Source: an uncultured Neomegalonema sp.
GTDB lineage: Bacteria > Pseudomonadota > Alphaproteobacteria > Rhodobacterales > Rhodobacteraceae
NCBI GenBank assembly: GCA_937958345.1
Contig: CALGNW010000069.1
Span: 1 to 14,893, forward strand
Direction: 5' to 3'
Length of the DNA stretch: 14,893 nucleotides
Made by a program: the position numbers and the translations under genes. Below, in pieces: positions 14,672-14,893 of this stretch. How positions within the stretch are numbered: the first letter of the stretch is position 1; every line of letters begins with the position of its first letter. Below the pieces are notes generated by a model. It ran no database searches, was not told the origin of the DNA, and worked only from the letters and a program-made list of their open reading frames with translations.

Positions 14672-14893
14672 GTGGATTTGGAACGGGCATTGGAAACGCA
14701 GCGGGTGCGGTTGCTTCGTCTTTTGACGGGGTGGTTTGCTGTTGTTGCGGTGGTGTCCGGCGGACCCTTGGCCATGCCTTTGCCGCTTTGGCTGCGTGCG
14801 TTTTTTGACGATCTGCTGATCCGTGCCGAACTGGCGGCAACCTATCTGGTTCAGGTGTCGGCGCGGGTGCAGGCGGGGAGAGACCTTGTGATC
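14672..14893 (+). CDS. Hypothetical membrane protein, 3' partial, putatively SOS-regulated
   Basis: An open frame runs without a stop to the right edge: 74 codons from GTG 14672. Other in-frame starts are GTG 14654 and ATG 14633, but 14633 lies upstream of the expected transcription start. GGGGA about 11 nt ahead of GTG 14672 is the only, imperfect, ribosome-binding site. The visible sequence opens with a charged amphipathic stretch ('DLERALETQRVRLLRLL'), then a hydrophobic segment ('GWFAVVAVVSGGPLAMPLPL') likely to be a membrane helix, then 'DDLLIRAELAATYLVQVSAR'. Codon use returns to the high-GC type. The family is not recognised. Control by the LexA-type box is inferred from position. Confidence 0.65.
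   Translation, partial: MDLERALETQRVRLLRLLTGWFAVVAVVSGGPLAMPLPLWLRAFFDDLLIRAELAATYLVQVSARVQAGRDLVI

Overview
The window looks like chromosomal DNA of an alphaproteobacterium, most likely of the Rhodobacterales (Roseobacter-type) group. This rests on high GC with strong GC3 bias over most of the window, the protein families present, and a GTTC-N7-GTTC LexA-type box near the right end. It is inference from sequence reading; no database was searched.

Layout, left to right. (1) 1-5095, + strand: the 3' part of a very large surface protein whose start lies outside the window. It has DUF11/SdrD-B-like adhesin modules and a long C-terminal outer-membrane beta-barrel-like region, followed by a strong intrinsic terminator (5173-5214). 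(2) 5238-6338, - strand: an FAD-dependent L-2-hydroxyglutarate oxidase-like enzyme (lhgO-like). (3) 6339-6652: a divergent intergenic region with a candidate structured small RNA on the - strand that ends in a clear intrinsic terminator, plus the probable efp promoter. (4) 6653-8108, + strand: translation elongation factor P (efp), then an inositol monophosphatase family protein (suhB-like). (5) 8098-9902, - strand: two tandem EamA/DMT-family transporters joined by an ATGA overlap; the downstream one also overlaps the 3' end of the suhB-like gene tail to tail. (6) 9972-11618, + strand: a secreted DUF4140/DUF4139 (MuiA-like) protein. (7) 11851-12429, - strand: a secreted YceI-family protein. 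(8) About 12640-14450: an island clearly richer in A+T than its surroundings. It holds two nearly abutting GTG-started genes for secreted proteins of unknown function, one coiled-coil and one cysteine-rich. (9) 14606-14893: a near-consensus promoter overlapped by a putative SOS box, then the 5' end of a small membrane-protein gene that runs off the window.

How the genes relate. Most of the window is ordinary housekeeping and accessory chromosome: translation (efp), phosphatase/RNA-related (suhB-like), central metabolite repair (lhgO-like), export (EamA pair) and envelope proteins (MuiA-like, YceI). The parts most likely to be new are the candidate sRNA upstream of the lhgO-like gene, which carries a CCUCCC anti-Shine-Dalgarno stretch; the A+T-rich pair of secreted proteins; and the putatively LexA-controlled membrane protein at the right edge. 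I see no CRISPR array, tRNA, rRNA or intact mobile element.
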